DNA of 64,000 nt, taken from the NCBI GenBank assembly GCA_033239525.1, contig BSYO01000024.1, forward strand, positions 8,889,991-8,953,990, given 5' to 3'. Below, piece after piece: positions 1 through 12,100 of the stretch; position 1 is the stretch's first letter, and every line of letters starts with the position of its first letter. Position numbers and translations under genes: made by a program. The notes beneath the pieces are model-generated. The model did no database searches. It saw only the letters and a program-made list of their open reading frames with translations, and was not told the origin of the DNA. Origin of the DNA: Nepenthes gracilis. Lineage: Eukaryota; Streptophyta; Magnoliopsida; Caryophyllales; Nepenthaceae.

Positions 1-1735
1 CTTAGAGGGACCATAATAGACCTTGAATCCACTAGAATTATCAAAAAGAGTCAGAATCGGGGCAGATGTCAACCAATCCTTTAACTCTTGGAAGCTTTGA
101 TCACACTATTCGATCCAATCAAAGCTCGCTTCCTTCTTCGTCAACCGGGTGAGAGATAAAGCTATCCGAAAGAAATTCTCCACAAAACGGTAGTAGTTTC
201 CAGCCATCCCCAAGAAGCCTTGGACCTCCGTCACTGTTGTGGGTTAACTCCAACTAATCACCGCCTCAACTTTCTTCAAGTCCACCGAGATGCCTCCATC
301 AGAAATGGCGTGGCCCAATAACACTACCTCATTGAGCCAAAACTCACACTTCCTTAGCTTCGCGAGTAACAAATACTCCTGAAGGGTCAGAAGCACAATT
401 CTCAAGTGCCCTTCATGCTCGGTACAATCCTTGGAATAAATTAAGATGTCGTCGATGAAAACCATGACAAACTTATCCAAGTACGGCTGGAAGACCCGAT
501 TCATCATATCCATAAATACAGCTAGAGTATTAGTCATTCCAAACGACATCACAATGAATTTGTAATGACCATACCTCGTCTGGAAAGCTACATTTACTAC
601 ATCCTCCTACTTGATGCGAAGTTGATGATATTCGAACTGAAGATCAATCTTAGAGAACACTCGGGTCCCCTGTAACTGATCAAAGAGATTATCATTCTGT
701 GGTAACGAATACTTGTTCTTAATCATGATCTTATTCAACTCGTGATAATCTATGCACAGTCTCAAGGTCCCATCCTTCTTCCTAACAAACAGGACCAGAA
801 CACCCCATGGTGAAACACTGGGTCTAATAAAACTCATATCGGGCAAATCCTATAACTGTTGTTTTAACTCTTTCAGCTCAACAGGGGCCATACGATAGGA
901 GGTCCTCGATATAGGTGCCGATCCTGGTACAAGATCAATCCTAAACTTAATTTCACGATGTGGCGGTAGGGCAGTCAACTTGTCGAGAAACACATCTTCA
1001 AACTCGCACACAACTGGAATGTCCTTCACGGACAACTCCCAATTCTCCATCATACTAGCGTAAGCTCGAAAGGTTTTACACCCGCTCTTCAACAAATGGC
1101 GACCCTAGAGAGTAGAAATAAAAATAGATGCCTCCACTCTCCAAACTCCCTGAATATGAAAAGGTTCACACTCTGGGATAGTAAAGTTCACTCTCTTGTG
1201 GGAGCAGTCAATAGTTGCATGATATTTAGACAAATAATCCATATTCAAAATGATATCAAAATTACGCGTATCTAGGAGGATCAAATCAACAACTAAAGAC
1301 AACTCATTCACCTCCACAACGCACCCCGGGTAGGAGACATAGGTCATAATAGAAGATCCCATGAGTGTGGTTATGACAATAAAGAATCAAGGGTCATGGG
1401 AGAGGGTGCAACACGAGAGGCCAAACGTGAAGAAATGAATGAGTGTGTGGACCTAGAATCAAAAAGCACTGTACAGAAAATATCATAAATGGGGAGTATA
1501 CCTTCCACTACGTCGTCCGATGCCTTATGATAAATGGGGAGTATACCTTCCACTACGTCGTCCGATGCCTTATGATAAATGGGGAGTATACCTTCCACTA
1601 CGTCATCCGATGCCTTAGCCTCACTGACAGATACTGCAAAAGCTTTTCCTTATACCACAAGTTTCGGAGTACAGACCTTCGGTGACTAAAGACATTCTTT
1701 AGCTCTATGCCCCACTTGACCACAGTTGATAAAAT
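1..1735 (-). pseudogene. Chromovirus (Del/Tekay-type Ty3/gypsy) gag-pol fragment, truncated by the window edge
   Basis: Read on the minus strand from high to low coordinate, the translation gives the end of Gag with a CCHC zinc knuckle (CGQVGHRAKEC, near 1,715-1,680). A linker follows, then an aspartic protease (DSRSTHSF near 1,540, where the family has DSG), then the protease-RT spacer (1,362-850). Reverse transcriptase comes next, with [16 protein letters not shown] and [10 protein letters not shown] (about 846-244). The reading continues to the RNase H boundary at base 1. Order and motifs fit plant chromoviruses. Single in-frame stops interrupt it near 1,100, 848, 603 and 243, and the protease glycine is replaced by arginine, so it is not functional. 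The Gag side is cut off near 1,735 where AT-rich DNA begins; the rest of pol lies beyond the left edge. Confidence 0.9.
1483..1617 (-). repeat. Three tandem 45-bp units inside the protease linker
   Basis: Units start at 1483, 1528 and 1573. The first two differ only at one to two bases and the third by one more. Because 45 is a multiple of three, each unit adds the same 15 residues (ASDDVVEGILPIYH plus one) to the minus-strand reading frame just before the protease. Plant chromoviruses normally carry this linker segment once, so this is a local in-frame triplication. Confidence 0.9.
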
Positions 1736-2815
1736 AAATATTCCTTTAAGAAATTTATTTCTTATAAAAAAGAAACCAAACAGTGAAATAAATATTTCAC
1801 TGATAATAAAGTAATAATAAAATTTCTATTCCCATCAATCATGCGTACACTTACAGTACGTTTGATTATTGAAATAGAATAAGGTAGGAATACAATGGTC
1901 ATTTCCAATGAATAGAATAAGAATAGATATGAGAATTATTATTCTCATATTTGGTTGTTAGAATAGAATAAGTTGAGAATTAATATTTTAATATTTAATT
2001 TATATAATAGTATAAGGAATAAAGTTAGAATTTATTGTCAAAACTTTTTTATCCTTTTTCAAAACAAAAAATATTTTTTTTCTTTATATATATATATATT
2101 ATTCTAAATTATTATTTATTATAATATATAATTTTATCATATAGAATACATATTTAATAAATATTTGATATAATATATATAATTAAATATATAATTATAT
2201 ACATATAATTTGATATATTATATACAATTTATCATATATATATATATATCATATTTATAATATTATTTATATAATATACATAATCTATTATATATATAAT
2301 ATATTATTTATTATATAATATATAATATATATTTTATCATATAAAATATATATTTAATAAATATTTAATATAATATATATAATTAAATATAAAATTACGT
2401 ATATATAATTTGATATAATATACACAAGTTATCATATATATATATATATAATCTATTATTTATATAATAAATTATTTATTATAATATATATTTTTATCAT
2501 ATAAAATATATATTTAATAAATATTTAATATAATATATATAATTAAATATATAATTAGGCATTTATACTAAAATATATATATAATCGTTGTATATAAAAT
2601 ACTTATATAAGGATATTTTTGAAATAAAGAATAGGTGCGGGAATTGTTATGCTCAGATACCTAAGAATAAAATTTAAAAATAACTATTTCTATGAAAATA
2701 TTTATTATTTATTAAAATACAATCAAATAGTAAAATAAATATTCCATTGAGAATAAGGTAGGAATAAAAATTTTATTTTTACCAACTAAATGTAGCCTTA
2801 TTATTCAAAATATGC
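1736..2815. repeat. AT-rich MITE-like block with diverged internal copies
   Basis: A roughly 60-bp segment occurs near both ends in the same orientation (about 1783-1845 and 2730-2795; both contain AAATAAATATT and later TTTCTATT/TTTTATTT). A weaker inverted match links about 1857 to about 2796. The core (2050-2570) is almost pure A+T and contains three diverged copies of one segment, recognised by TTTATCATAT at about 2134, 2334 and 2494. No open frame is visible. This resembles a MITE with nested partial copies, but I cannot define clean terminal inverted repeats. Confidence 0.4.
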
Positions 2816-2949
2816 ATGTGCATACATTAAGCCCCAATAAAGCAGTACTTAGTCTAATGTGATTCGGTTTGAATATTGATTTTGACCCTATAATTTTATT
2901 GATTTAACTTAATCATTATTTTAAAATAAATTTGAGATCCATACCTTAT
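2816..2949. other. Short unassigned junction
   Basis: AT-rich sequence between the MITE-like block and the Tat-lineage protease fossil. Nothing recognisable. Confidence 0.4.
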
Positions 2950-5290
2950 ATATTTAGTTTAATTTTAATTTTAAATCTGGATGGAGGTCACAGCCCTGAA
3001 CGTGGATATACACGGCCAGCCAAGGATCACATTTTAAATAAAAGACAAGTCTACTACCAAGAAGGCTAGTTAGTGTGAAGCCAATGTTCGATGTGTCCCA
3101 TTGTGACATCAAAGGTATGATTTCTTTTACTTGGACTGATTCATTCTCTAGTCCATAAAGTGGTTCGTTATACAGATCCATTTGATAATATTTTAATCCT
3201 AATTTTAAAAATGTATCAAAGAAGAGAATGTTCATAGAATTTCCATTATTAATAAAGATTTATTTTAGTTAGTAAAAATTTGCCCATCTAAAATGACACT
3301 TGATATGGTAGAGGGAATTTACATGAGCTATATCTTCATTGCAATAACTACAGATCACATTTTTTGCCCCTATCTTCTGCCTCTTGTAAATCGAAGTTCC
3401 CTTCGATTGTTCCAGTGCCACAACTCCTGTCGGTCTCATGGTTATCATTTTGATGACTCCAACTACCACTCTGTTGTGTGGTTGTTTGGGTGGCTCGCTA
3501 TTTTTATCCTCGTTATGAATGACTCCAGGGTTCCGTAGGTATCTTTTGAGGTATCTTTTCTAAATCAGAGCCTCTATTTTTTTGTAGGGTCCTACAATTC
3601 TCAGTGTTGTGACCCAGAGATCAATAACAAAAATAATATTTCAATTGGTTGCCTCCCTCTAAGTATTTGACTTATTTAGGCCATTTAATGAACTTTTCAT
3701 TTTGGATATGCTTTAGAACAATAGCCCGAGTGTCGGTAAGGGGAGTGAGGTATAGCAGTTTGAATATTCTACACAGATTCAACACAGACCTTTGCTGCCT
3801 AGGAAAATCACGGTAGGTGGATTGTTACTATTCCTTTGCTTTCCTCCATCGGATTGCCCCAAATAAGGGTTATAAACTAGGTGTTCCTACCTCTTGGTGT
3901 CATCTGCCTCTCCTCTACTATGCAGGCTCAAGTGATAGTTGATCATAGTCTCTATCTTCAATAAAGTCATGGGGTCATTTTGGATTAGAGACTTGAAGAA
4001 GTCACTTGGCTAGATGGTCACCATGTAAGCATTCTATTTCACCTCATCGATGAGCTTCAAAATGCTCTAAGACTCAGTATTGAATCAGCTAAGGAAAAAA
4101 TTAAGGTCAAATTTGATGAGGTGCTAAGATTTTTTTTAAAATCCCTTCTACTGGAAGCAAAGTAGAATAGGAATTGATTTGCAAATTCATAGAATGTCCA
4201 AATAGAGTTAAATCCTACCCTATAGAACCAAACCCAAGTAACTCTTTTTAGTGTCAAAGGGAAACAAGGAAATACAGTTGGGTCCCCCAAAATCTAGAAG
4301 CCTACTAGAGCTAAAAAATGATCAAGGTGATCGATTTGATCAACATTTTCATAATATAGCTCTGGAGTCGATAGCTTATACTTTTAGAGGAGGGGATGCC
4401 TCCTTAAATTTAAGGTAAATGTTTACAACCCAATTGGACCGTCCTATTATTATCTTCCTTGAAGACCTACTTCACTATTTTTTTTTATTCTTTTCTCCAC
4501 TTTAACGGTAAAGACTATTCGTTTGGTGTTGAAGAAAATCCTCAACTTTGAATGATTGGCACATACTCGTAGTTTCTATTTGACCGTGAGAATACGTGGG
4601 ATGCTATTACAAAATCTCTCCTCTAGGTGAGAGCATCACTTAGAATCCCATGCACATTAGGGATTTCTTTTCTCTGGGTTTTGTTCCCTATCTCCAAGGT
4701 TCAGATGGCATTCAAGATGTGAGTAGATAGGGTAGTAGTGTGCCTTGTGAACTATCGTTGACTAGAGCCGAGTTTGATATTTTTCAAAGATAGCTTTATT
4801 ACCTTTTGACCTCCTATTAGAGATTGATGCTTGTGGTAGGGGGACCACAATATGATGTGGTTGGTCCCTAAATCTATTCTAGAGAGACTTGAGCATTCCT
4901 AACATGTCTTGTAGTTAAGCTACCATCATCAAAATGTTTAGGACAACTGAGGAATGGATGCTTATTTGGCTATCATTTTTTGGAGGGATGCCATGAGAAG
5001 GCATATCTCTCAACAACTGACTCAATTGTTCCTATGCCCTGGTGTTCACCATGGTAGGTAGTTGATGGACCTTTCGTGAGTGTGTTCTAGTTTTCAAGAG
5101 AATGGGTTGACCATGTTATATCCATGTATAATGCCAATGATATGTAGTTGAAATTTAGATTCCAACCTGAGGAATGCTAAGCGGGCTATTGGACTTTTCA
5201 ACCCAAATCTCGCACACCACAAAATAAAATATAAGGCTTTGAGAAAAATAGACTCACTTCCTAAGTTATTCTCTAACAATTAGGATAGTT
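2950..5290 (-). pseudogene. Tat-lineage Ty3/gypsy gag-protease fossil (element T1)
   Basis: Minus-strand translation gives, from about 5,280 downward, a degraded Gag N-terminus. The retrotransposon Gag core follows (4290-4057, FPLTLKRVTWVWFYRV, compare the usual FP.TLKG.A..WF). Then come a decayed stretch with KWPK and GHNTENCRT (the H-GH-T-C finger typical of Tat Gag, about 3,600) and a protease (3235-2954) with NILFFDTFLKLGL and PLYGLENESVQVKE. At the protease catalytic site the aspartate of the usual LIDNG is asparagine (FINNG). Several frameshifts and stops are present. Reverse transcriptase, RNase H and integrase are absent: the fossil stops where AT-rich DNA begins at about 2,950. The same family is represented by the longer element at 17.2-32.4 kb. 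Confidence 0.8.
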
Positions 5291-5835
5291 TTGGTCATCC
5301 AACAAACGTATAAGAGAGTGAGAAAATGAAAAAGAAAAAGAGAGTGGTTACAGGACTGAGTTCTATAGTGTTTACTCTTTTACAAGAAAAAAGTTTGTCT
5401 TTTGTCTTCTTGCTTTTAAAGTAGGATTGATCCCCCTTTTTATGTTGAGAAATTGGTATTTATAGCGGTCACTAAAGGCAGTTCTCATCTTATGCAATAT
5501 TCTCTCATGACCTAAGTATAAGGTTGGTTATCGGTCATTTGAGCCAGTGGCTATACCACAAGTTTCTAGTCATGGAGACATGGGACCATGACTAACGTTG
5601 TTGGGTGGTTAATTCATGATTGTTGAGGGGCAAACGATAGACCAGACGATACGCAATAATTGTTCAATCGATTAGACCCATATGTTCTAGTTCATTGTTA
5701 TCTTGGATTTTACTTTATTGGCTAACATGGTGCTGGCCCCTGGCCTACCTAGGACTCCGTGTAATCTATCGATAGTAGAGTCCTCTTCCTTCTCTTGTGT
5801 CTATTTCCATTTTGAATTTTAGCTAGATCCAAGAA
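5291..5835 (-). repeat. Candidate 5' LTR of element T1
   Basis: It lies just upstream of the T1 gag on the minus strand. It contains a minus-strand TATAAATA at 5457-5464, followed by an arrangement similar to the 5' LTR of the related element near 31.6-32.4 kb (TATAAATA at 31925-31932 followed by a CCCCTTTT-type stretch). Ends and TSD could not be fixed, and there is no second copy in the window. Confidence 0.5.
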
Positions 5836-7544
5836 AGTTTAATATGTAATATCATTTTTTTTTTCTCTTCTTTGTACTCTTTTTTTTTTTTTGGTGTTAA
5901 TATAATGCTAAACACAAAGAACTTAAATATTAAATGTGACTGGGGGATGAGAAGTAAATGGGGAACGGAGCCGCGGCCCCAAAATCCAATGGCTCCTACT
6001 TTACATTATCTAAAAAATAAAAAATGAAAAATAATATATTCATAGTTATATTTTTTGAGTGATAATAGTCACAATATCTGAACATTATGATGATTACTAT
6101 TTATATTAGCATTTTAATACTTTTATATTTTAATAATTATATAAAGATTTAATTTTTAGCGGCTCTAAAGCCTTTGGATATAATTTAGGGATTAAGCAAG
6201 ACATTGATATAAGCCAAACAACAAGTGAGGTTGCATCAAATTTAGCTAAGAAGGGTTTATTTTGTGGGGATAGAGAGATCAAATTAAATTTGGAATCAAT
6301 TGAGATATGAGCATTTTTTTATTTTTAAATATTTTTATTTAAAAATATATATTTACATAAAAACTATGTAAACAATTAAAATATTTTTAAAATTAAAATA
6401 TTTTAATTAAGATATTACAAATAAATATTTTTAAGTAAATAATTATAATAAAAAGTTATTAATTATATAAAAATATAAGTTATTAAAGTTATTCAAATTT
6501 AATATTTATTTAAAATAAATAAAATATAATTACTAAAAACTTATAAGTCACGTTAGACAGTCTAATTCAATCTTTTTTTATCTATAACTTGACTATTTAT
6601 AATACTTATAAATTTTATAAAATTTTTATATGGGTTGAATTAAATTGATTAAATATTAAATATTTAATTAAATTTATATATAAAAAGTATTTTGGATGAT
6701 TGGAAAAGCAAAAGTTGTTTGATTGGACAGGCGGTGGGGGGTGGGGAAGGATGGAGAGGTGTGGGGGACTCACTCATGTGATGTTTGGCATGGCATGTTG
6801 TATGGAGTGGGAAGGAGAGCCCTGCACCACTAGGCCTCTTATTGCATATTGTCCCCTCAGCTTTAAATTTTCTCAAGGCTCCCTCTTTGTCTCCACCCAC
6901 CATTTTTCTATTTTTTTATTTTATTTTCTTTTTTTATATTATTACTAATTATTAATATAATATATTGGATTTGATTACTTTTTATAAGTTTAATAATTTT
7001 ATCTTTTTAAAAATCAATTAATATTATAAAATAACATAATACTGTTAACTATATTTACTGATATTGACACCCACTCTTTTTTTTTTAATTCATGAAAACT
7101 ACACCAAGCTAGCTTCCTTTGCGGGATCAATTTGCTTCCAAATTCCTATTCTTGAGCTAAGTTATTTGAACCCTTTGAATACTACTATCTCCACCATTGA
7201 AATGAAATGAATATAATTAATTTACTTATCAAGAAAAAAATTATTCAATTTCAATATTATTAGGATCAAGAAAAAATTCCCAATAATATATATATATATT
7301 TTTGTGAGTCAAAACCCACGACTAAAATTATTCAATTGAAATAAGCACAAGCACCTCTTAGTTTATTTGATACATCGCAACATCTAACAAGGCGTAATAC
7401 AGTATAAACTAAAGAAGAAAAAAGAAAAAAGCACATTAATGTATTTTTCCTTATATTTTGTTATATTAAGTTATATTACACCTATCCCAACGGAGGACTT
7501 TTCTACCAAAAAAAAAAAAATAAAAATAAGAGAAAAAAAGTAGG
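5836..7544. other. Unassigned AT-rich intergenic stretch with a GC-richer island
   Basis: Mostly A+T with homopolymer runs. A GC-richer island at about 6,690-6,900 is open in both directions for about 80 codons but shows no recognisable protein or splice signal. I see no gene here. Confidence 0.5.
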
Positions 7545-9087
7545 TGATGGGTTTGATACCGTCCACCGCCCAAGATTCAAATTGTAGCGGATTCATAGCC
7601 CAATCGAGCTCCTCGCCCAAGCCCGAGGTCCCAACAATAGTGTGAAGTAAACCCAAGCGAGCCAACCCGAAACCATTCAACAAAAAGCGGGAGATTAGGG
7701 TTGCACGTAAAACTTCACTCATGATATTCCCTCCTGCATAGCCGCCAGCAATTTAGCAAATATCCGTAGAATATCTACCCAACATATCTTCCTAATATAG
7801 TAATCGCGGGTCCGCAACATTTTTAAAAAAGACTATGATTATCATGCTTGTCATAAAGCGGCCACAACAGTTGTTTTAACAGCCTAGCCGAAATTCATAG
7901 AGCCTCGATCCGCACAGCATGTCTTTCTAAGAAGTCATGCGCAACCTACTAACTTCCCCAAGAAAGGCCATGATTCCTACGCTAACCCTCAAGCAAGCTC
8001 GAGGAGATAGCTCAATGAATTCCCATGAGCAACTATCGCTAGCCGTGCAACCCCAAACCAACTTCGCAACTCTTGCCCTACATATACCACCTTCTCTCTG
8101 GAGAGAAACGGGTGGCTTCTCTCTTTCCAATGAAATAAGAGTTAACTCCATGAAACAGTTAGAACCATACCTAAACATCCAGAACATACTCTCCCTCTCT
8201 TTTCTCATTTTGCTTGAGGGATGTTTCAAGATAGATGCGTCCCCAACTTTCGAACAAACTCCTGCACCGCTCGTGGCAGTGTAGGCACCGTGCTAGCTCT
8301 AAACTACTGCACCACTTGGCCGATGAGGTTGATTTCACGTAGCAAAGTAAAGGAAGCCCTTTCATTAGTAGCCGGAGAAGAGTTTAACAAACGCCCTCAG
8401 TAAAGCTTAGTCCTCCATTTTTCAAAGCCTCCTCTGGTCAAGTGCACTCAACGAAATTTAGTCCTCCATCATTTAAAGTTGCTTTCTGGTTAGGCACACT
8501 CAGTGGAATTTAATCCTCCATCTCTTAAAATCACCCCCGACTAGGCGCACTCAATGGAGGTCAGTCCTCTATCTCTCTAAATCGCTTCCCTGTCAAGCAC
8601 ACCCCCGAAGCCCAAATCCTCTATCTCAAAGCTACTCCCCTATTGAATGCACCATCGGATCCCAATCTTCCGTCTTAAAGCCGCTCCCCGTCGAGCCCAC
8701 TGTCAGAGCCCAATCCTCCATCTCAAAGTCTCTTTCCTACCGAATGCACTCATCAGAGGCCATCCTCCGCCTCTAAGCCACTTCAAGTCGGACGCACTCA
8801 TCAGAGTTTAATTCTCCGCCAACAATCAAGCCTGCATTACATGCATCTACACATACATATCTTGTATTCCTCCATCTTTCTCTCATCGTAAAAAGATTTT
8901 TAACTTGAGCGTCAGAGGATATATCGATGAATGAATTTTCATCATCCTTTGACCTCTTATTTGTTAGTTGTAATGTACAGAATTTAGGTTCGAAATTATA
9001 AAGATCAAACTTGCTTTAACTCAACCCACCAAGTAAGATAAAGTGACCCTCTAATTTGTTCGATAACCCGAATCTTGGGACGCATCA
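7545..9087 (+). repeat. 5' LTR of the LARD-like element
   Basis: 1,543 bp, matched along its length by 13358-14893. Landmarks in both are GATTAGGGTTGCAC, the AAGAAGTCATGC stretch followed by AAGAAAGGCCATGATT, a decayed TATA-like CATATACCAC (8081-8090) and a late block of about 60-bp repeats. The reading frames across it are fortuitous; the matching frames in the other LTR are broken differently. Confidence 0.88.
8405..8830 (+). repeat. About 60-bp degenerate tandem repeats inside the 5' LTR
   Basis: Seven or so units share the pattern GCACTCA..GGA, then TCAGTCCTCCATCTCT, then AAAGC.ACT.CCC. Unit length varies around 58-62 bp and units are diverged. The same array is in the 3' LTR, so it predates insertion. 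Confidence 0.75.
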
Positions 9088-9107
9088 TTAGCACCATCTA
9101 TGAAAAA
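9088..9107 (+). other. Primer-binding-site region of the LARD-like element
   Basis: It directly follows the 5' LTR. TTAGCACCATCTATGAAAAA aligns with the TTGGCGCCGTCTGTGGGAA segment that follows the 5' LTR in many plant Tat-lineage elements. It is degraded by transitions consistent with methylated-C decay. Confidence 0.6.
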
Positions 9108-12100
9108 CAACGAAAAAGACTAACCATCACGTATCATCAAAATAAGCATGGTCAATACTCATGCTCTAACCAACACATTAGCCAGAGACATTGCCTCCCA
9201 TGGTGACAACCCCCCGGGTAGCTATGGCGACGTGCGACCTGCTTTTGGAAAGCATGTGCTCGCTACCTAACAAGGCATCATGCTTAAACTATTCTAGGCC
9301 CTATACGCTCATTTGGATGGACAACGATCGAGGGCTCCTTCCTCCCATTCACAAATGTCAACTCCGAAAAGGAGAAGTTAGGGAAAAAGACTACCCGCTA
9401 AAGGAAAAACTCATCTTCCTAACGACCTTAGTATTCAGGAGGATCTGAGTGACATGGCTCACTCCCAAAAAAAAGATCAACCCGGTCCCAGAGTGCAAGA
9501 TAAAAGCCTAGAGTGGTGATGCCTTTGCTAAACCCGAGATAATGGGTAGCCTTCCACCCACAAAGCAAGCTCCTACAATGCCGACAAGCACCATATCATT
9601 CTCTCACTAGGGCGAGAGGCACGATCTGGGAGAAAGTTTCTAGAGTATTCATCCCTCTGCTTACAAGCGGTCTCGCTAGAGTGAGAGGCTTGACCCGAGG
9701 GCTTGTCAAGGTCGATCCTGTGGTAATGCCTCTCATCGGCTATGTGTAGAACAGAAAATCCTACAAAAGCTATTGTAATTCTCATGATGGGAGATTTAAC
9801 ATGCTCGACCCACTGCCCATCGCACTAGCTAGGGATGTCTCCCACGGAAACGACCCCTCCTCGGGTAGCTATGCGGATGGACAACTAACCCCAAAGTATG
9901 CCAGCGCTAGGTGCTTGGCCGAGAGCTCACCTCCACACCGTATGCGTCCATTCGAAGGTGCTACGCTAGGGGATTCATCCTCCAACTCCCAGACAATTGG
10001 AGTGAATCAATATCCGTAAAGGATCCAGTGGCCTGACAACCTTGTGGCTTAGGTGGCCATCGATGACATGGCCTAGCAATGGCCAAAGGACTCATTGAGT
10101 CATGAGGCATGGGATGAAATGCCCAAAGCAATGTGATCCATGTCGCTCCCATGATGGCAAGAGGCCCTCTATTTGTGAGAGAACTCCACGTAGATCAAAG
10201 GACACTTTACCGACCTAGAAAGATCACCATTCATGGGGGGATTTGGTCATCTCCATCTCCTAACAGCATCCAAAAACTAAACCTAAAGCCCAATGATCAA
10301 AGTTTTGATCCGATGCTCCACCTGGGTCACTTCTATGCTTCGCCGAACTCCTAGGGCCTCATAAGTTCCCAACATAGTGTTGAAAGCAGGTTGGTATGCT
10401 CTCAAGCTTAGTACAATCCTCAGCCTCTCGCATGCGGTGTTTCATACTAGAAGATGCTGCCAGCGCACCGTGTGAGGCAGACAACAGGCTAGAATGCCCT
10501 TCAGGGTGGGAGATCCCTCGACCCCCTTGCCCATGGCATTTCATGCCAAAAGACACATCCCTCAAACCAACCGAAATTCACCCTTGGTACCTATGGGTTG
10601 CATGTCAGCAATGAAAGCCCGGCATCAAAATCCTGTAGCCGATTCAGTGTGGCGAACCTAGTCCTTTGAAGTGTAGAGGGCACAGGCATGAGGCCACTGA
10701 CGGAGCGATCAGTCTCCCTCCTATCAGAGATCATTCCCAGCCTCGATAGCCCTCCAATGCAGGGTGTCCATGCTACGCACCCAGATCAAAAAGCTTGTCC
10801 AAAGGGCATAGCACACCATCCATCGCAAGCACCATCAATGATTCCATGCCAAATCCAACTGAGACTTACATGCATCATGCAGATTGCTTGAACCATGCCT
10901 TAATTAATAAAATAGTCGTTCCTTTTTTAATCTGCTCACGCGAGTGCTTACATATCATCTCATGACACCAAATGACCTGGACTGCCCCAAAGTTGAGTGA
11001 ACTTTCATTCTCTCGTAACTTGACCTATGAAGAGTCAAAGAACCTCAATCTTGCCTATCGAGTAGCCCATGTATAGTTGAATTTTGACCCTAGGTTCTGC
11101 TACCGAATAGCCCATGCCCGGTCAAATTTTGAACCTTAATGTCGTCACCGAGCAACCCATGCGTGGTTGAACATAAAACCTAATGGGGCTTTTCAACATG
11201 TGTGCGACAACTTCCCGCGAGAACGAACACCATCAGTCAATAATGGTCGGCGGACTAGGAACAATCGTATGAAGGTTGCGATATCCTTAGCGAGGACCGA
11301 GTGCCATATGACCACATGCGGATGACGGCCTAGATTTCATCAAAGCTCAGTAGCTGCGGCCATGAAACCCAACCGGCCCTATGAGGTTCACTAATACTCA
11401 TGCCACGACATCCTTTTACAAGCTAGAGCACAAATGCACAAACTAGTCCAATCAAACCTAGCAATGGTGGCAACAGCGCCCAGTCGGAAAAGAATTTTTC
11501 TCAATGCCATGACTTCCATAGGAAGGAGCACTACCTAACTCAAGTGAGAAACTAAGCCCGGCTACGATAGCGCCCCCACTTGGCCGGAAAATATGTTTTC
11601 CTTGTGCCATGACCTCCTCCTTCCAGGAGCGAGCGCAACTAGGCAGTTACATCCTTCCAAGCCCAATAACCATAGCAACAATGCATTGCAAGAAGGATCC
11701 CTCCAAGAAATGTAGAGTACTACCTACAACTACATCTCGAATGATCAACTATCTAGAGGCAAAAAGTCCCCCAACGAACGTGGTGAAGGCTTCCTTCCTA
11801 TCTCCAAAAGATCAACCGAGTTAAATCACCATCAAGTTTTGGCGCTCCTCAAATCAAAGCCACCAATAATAAAGTCTAGATTGGCAAACCTTCTCTAGGA
11901 AAAGTCGAGTCCTTGGAGGCACAATTGCTCTGGAGGTTAACAAGTCGCCACTCCACCTACTAAAGTGCGTCCTTGTAGTGAGGCGATCCAATCTAGTGCC
12001 TGAGATCTTTTTCTCTATAAGCTCTTGGATCCCGCCTAAGATTTGAACAGCTCACAGTCAATGCCAACGGCCTGCACATGACTCTGGAGCCTTGGTAGCA

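Noticed and set aside
6664..6948. Open frames on both strands in the GC-richer island
   Set aside because: About 80 codons each way, no recognisable protein, no splice or start context. Likely composition effect.
7927..8403. Four overlapping frames of 60-115 codons, seemingly a small gene
   Set aside because: The segment lies wholly inside the LTR and the matching LTR at 13.7-14.2 kb breaks the frames at other places.
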